Of a DNA stretch of 56,177 nucleotides, positions 54,986 to 56,177 are shown in pieces; within the stretch, counting starts at the first letter, position 1; every line of letters starts with the position of its first letter. A program made the position numbers and the translations under genes. The stretch spans positions 1 to 56,177 of the forward strand of contig UCLB01000041.1 of assembly GCA_900473205.1 (NCBI GenBank). Reading direction: 5' to 3'. The notes below the pieces were generated by a model. The model saw only the letters and a list, made by a program, of their open reading frames with translations, had not been told where the DNA came from and ran no database searches. This DNA is from Hyphomicrobiales bacterium (GTDB taxonomy: Bacteria; Pseudomonadota; Alphaproteobacteria; Rhizobiales; Rhizobiaceae).

Positions 54986-55315
54986 ATGCGCAAGATAATT
55001 TTCAGCGCGGGAATAATTCTAGGTAGTCTGCTTGCCAACGTCGCCAACGCGATGCCGTCAGTTCATCCAACTGTCCCCTCGGCCTCAGACGTGCAGAAGG
55101 TAGACTACGCTTGCGGATGCGGCTTCCACCTTTCCCCACGCGGCTATTGCCGACCAAATGGCCCCCCACGCGAGTATCGCGATCGGTGGGATAGACGTGA
55201 CCGCTGGGAAGCCAGACGAGAATGGCGCGATCGTCGCGAATGGCGAGAACGCCGCGACTACTACGACCGACGCGAATGGCGTGGGCGACATGAATACCAT
55301 GACTACAGGTGGTAG
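54986..55315 (+). CDS. GCG_CRPN-type small secreted Arg/Trp/Tyr-rich protein
   Basis: 109 residues. The signal peptide covers about residues 1-22 (cleaved after A-N-A). The block C-G-C-G-F-H-L-S-P-R-G-Y-C-R-P-N, about residues 43-58, gives the family its name. It is followed by a low-complexity tail of R-R-D-R-W, R-R-E-W-R-D and D-Y-Y-D repeats, rich in Arg, Trp, Asp and Tyr. The function is unknown; such proteins are exported by Hyphomicrobiales. CGGAG precedes the ATG. Confidence 0.82.
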   Translation: MRKIIFSAGIILGSLLANVANAMPSVHPTVPSASDVQKVDYACGCGFHLSPRGYCRPNGPPREYRDRWDRRDRWEARREWRDRREWRERRDYYDRREWRGRHEYHDYRW

Positions 55316-55404
55316 TGCCTGGATCCTCGCGCAAATATAGATACATAGGGTGAGAGCGTCAGACGAGCTGTTGGTCAGGGGTCAATTAAGCTTTTCCGTA
55401 TTAG

Positions 55405-55429
55405 GGAACCAGAGGCCTGTGATGCCGTT
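55405..55429 (+). promoter_or_regulatory. EcfG-type general-stress promoter
   Basis: GGAAC at 55405-55409, exactly 16 bases, then CGTT at 55426-55429. This is the consensus of the alphaproteobacterial EcfG (PhyR-NepR-EcfG) extracytoplasmic sigma factor. It lies 30 bases before the PRC-barrel start. Confidence 0.75.
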
Positions 55430-55458
55430 ACGTGATCATCCACAAAGGAGGAAAACCA

Positions 55459-55752
55459 ATGGATCATACAAACCACGTTCGCCTATCAACGACAGAGCTG
55501 ACCCCAGAAATTCTGGAAGGTGCAATCGTATATGGCGCAGATGACCATAAGGTTGGAAAGGTCGATCACGTCCATGGCGGAACAGGCGGCCAAGCCATCA
55601 TCGATGTTGGCGGCTTTCTCGGAATCGGCGCCAAGCCAGTCGCCGTTTCTCTGAGCGATCTTGATTTCATGCGCGACGAGGACGGCGACGTTCACGCTGT
55701 GACGTCATGGACGAAAGACCAGTTGAAAGAGATGCCAGAACATCACCACTGA
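55459..55752 (+). CDS. PRC-barrel domain protein
   Basis: About 97 residues from ATG 55459, which follows a perfect AAAGGAGG. The PRC-barrel core is clear: G-A-I-V-Y-G-A-D-D-H-K-V-G-K-V-D-H-V, then I-I-D-V-G-G-F-L-G-I-G-A-K-P-V-A-V and a final K-E-M-P-E-H-H-H. Stand-alone PRC-barrel proteins are common stress-induced proteins in Hyphomicrobiales, in keeping with the EcfG-type promoter. No signal peptide. Confidence 0.9.
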   Translation: MDHTNHVRLSTTELTPEILEGAIVYGADDHKVGKVDHVHGGTGGQAIIDVGGFLGIGAKPVAVSLSDLDFMRDEDGDVHAVTSWTKDQLKEMPEHHH

Positions 55753-55758
55753 TGTGTT

Positions 55759-55784
55759 GGGGCCCGATCTTGAGATCGGGCCCC
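55759..55784. terminator. Strong bidirectional hairpin between converging genes
   Basis: GGGGCCCGATC and GATCGGGCCCC form a perfect 11-bp stem with a TTGA tetraloop, seven bases past the PRC-barrel stop and 12 bases from the esterase stop on the other strand. A T-run is lacking. Confidence 0.8.
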
Positions 55785-55796
55785 ATACCTGCCACT

Positions 55797-56177
55797 TTAG
55801 CGCTTCCAATGGCCGCGAAGGAAGATGACGGCATCCTTTGCCTCCTCCGACGATATGGTGTGGCCGACCCCAGGATAAATTTTGGACGTCACCGTGAAGC
55901 CTGCCGATCGCAGTTGGCCAGACGCGACAGTCGCCGCCGCCGGTGGGACTGTCTTATCCTCTGCACCATGCATCATCAGAATATCTGTTCGTGTCGACGA
56001 TGACGTCGGCGGGAGAGGCAACAACCCTGCAAAAGTGACGAGAGCGCCGACCTTCCAGCGACCCGATGCAACTCCATCCAGCGCCATAATGGCGCCTTGC
56101 GAGACCCCGACGAACGCCACTCGGTCCAGCGCGCCTTCGAACCCTTCACGTTTGACGATTTCAGAGACCACCCTGTC
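55797..56177 (-). CDS. Alpha/beta-hydrolase (carboxylesterase/dienelactone hydrolase type), N-terminus beyond window
   Basis: The 126-residue visible C-terminal part has the nucleophile elbow G-V-S-Q-G-A, the Asp in M-H-G-A-E-D-K-T-V-P and the His in P-G-V-G-H-T-I, in correct order. The frame is open to the right edge (D-R-V-V-S-E), so the start and first half of the fold are missing from the window. It belongs to the phospholipase/carboxylesterase (YpfH-like) group; substrate unknown. Confidence 0.85.
   Translation of the reverse strand, partial: DRVVSEIVKREGFEGALDRVAFVGVSQGAIMALDGVASGRWKVGALVTFAGLLPLPPTSSSTRTDILMMHGAEDKTVPPAAATVASGQLRSAGFTVTSKIYPGVGHTISSEEAKDAVIFLRGHWKR

Overview
The window looks like a chromosome or chromid segment of an alphaproteobacterium of the Hyphomicrobiales (Rhizobiales), with a Brucellaceae/Rhizobiaceae-like gene style. 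The grounds are high GC, dense ATGA/TGATG-coupled operons, many ABC importers, FCD-type GntR, LysR and LacI regulators, a GGAAC-N16-CGTT promoter of the EcfG general stress type, and a GCG_CRPN small secreted protein. The genus cannot be fixed from sequence alone. There are no rRNA or tRNA genes, CRISPR arrays, insertion sequences or phage genes visible. The window is almost entirely accessory catabolic capacity.

Region A (1-20.8 kb) is a nitrogen-heterocycle / amino-acid-derivative region made of four facing transcription units. A polar amino-acid ABC importer plus a DUF1989 protein reads left from 3088. An M24 creatinase/prolidase-fold hydrolase reads right from 3430. An eight-gene left-reading operon starts at 11527: pxpB, pxpC, GntR, D-2-hydroxyacid dehydrogenase, M20 carbamoylase-type hydrolase, GntR, a DoeA/EutD-like M24 hydrolase and a VOC protein. 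The divergent right-reading unit starts at 11754: pxpA, D-amino-acid transaminase, an amino-acid ABC importer, N-carbamoyl-D-amino-acid hydrolase, D-hydantoinase, hydantoin racemase and LysR. A near-identical 12-bp motif (TTTCRGTACACC) lies in both divergent promoter regions, which suggests that one regulator, probably one of the two GntRs, controls all four units. The set can take up and open cyclic ureides and lactams (5-substituted hydantoins, 5-oxoproline), remove the carbamoyl group on both D and L sides, and convert D-amino acids to 2-oxo acids.

Region B (20.9-28.3 kb) is a BMP-type (nucleobase/nucleoside-like) ABC importer cotranscribed with an amidase and a cytosine-deaminase-like amidohydrolase, for an unidentified cyclic or amide nitrogen compound. 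Region C (28.4-37.2 kb) holds a DUF1810 pseudogene, then small redox/detoxification units with their regulators: DUF2000/AraC, Old Yellow Enzyme, NmrA-type reductase/LysR, cupin, quinone-oxidoreductase-like MDR/LysR. It ends with an unknown protein and a small lipoprotein.

Region D (37.4-54.7 kb) is a 13-gene left-reading, LacI-headed operon with two strong palindromic operators. The first operator sits exactly between the -35 and -10 of the promoter. The genes in order are LacI, a protein strongly resembling 1,5-anhydro-D-fructose reductase, a fused CoA-transferase, enoyl-CoA hydratase, aldehyde dehydrogenase, a sugar ABC importer (binding protein, two permeases, MalK/UgpC-type ATPase), two different GMC flavoprotein oxidoreductases, a second Gfo/Idh/MocA dehydrogenase and a 690-residue FAD protein. 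It is the best candidate for an undescribed pathway here: import and oxidative breakdown of an anhydro-sugar or glycoside, coupled to CoA-thioester chemistry. The right edge (54.9-56.2 kb) carries a GCG_CRPN secreted peptide, a PRC-barrel stress protein and a partial esterase.
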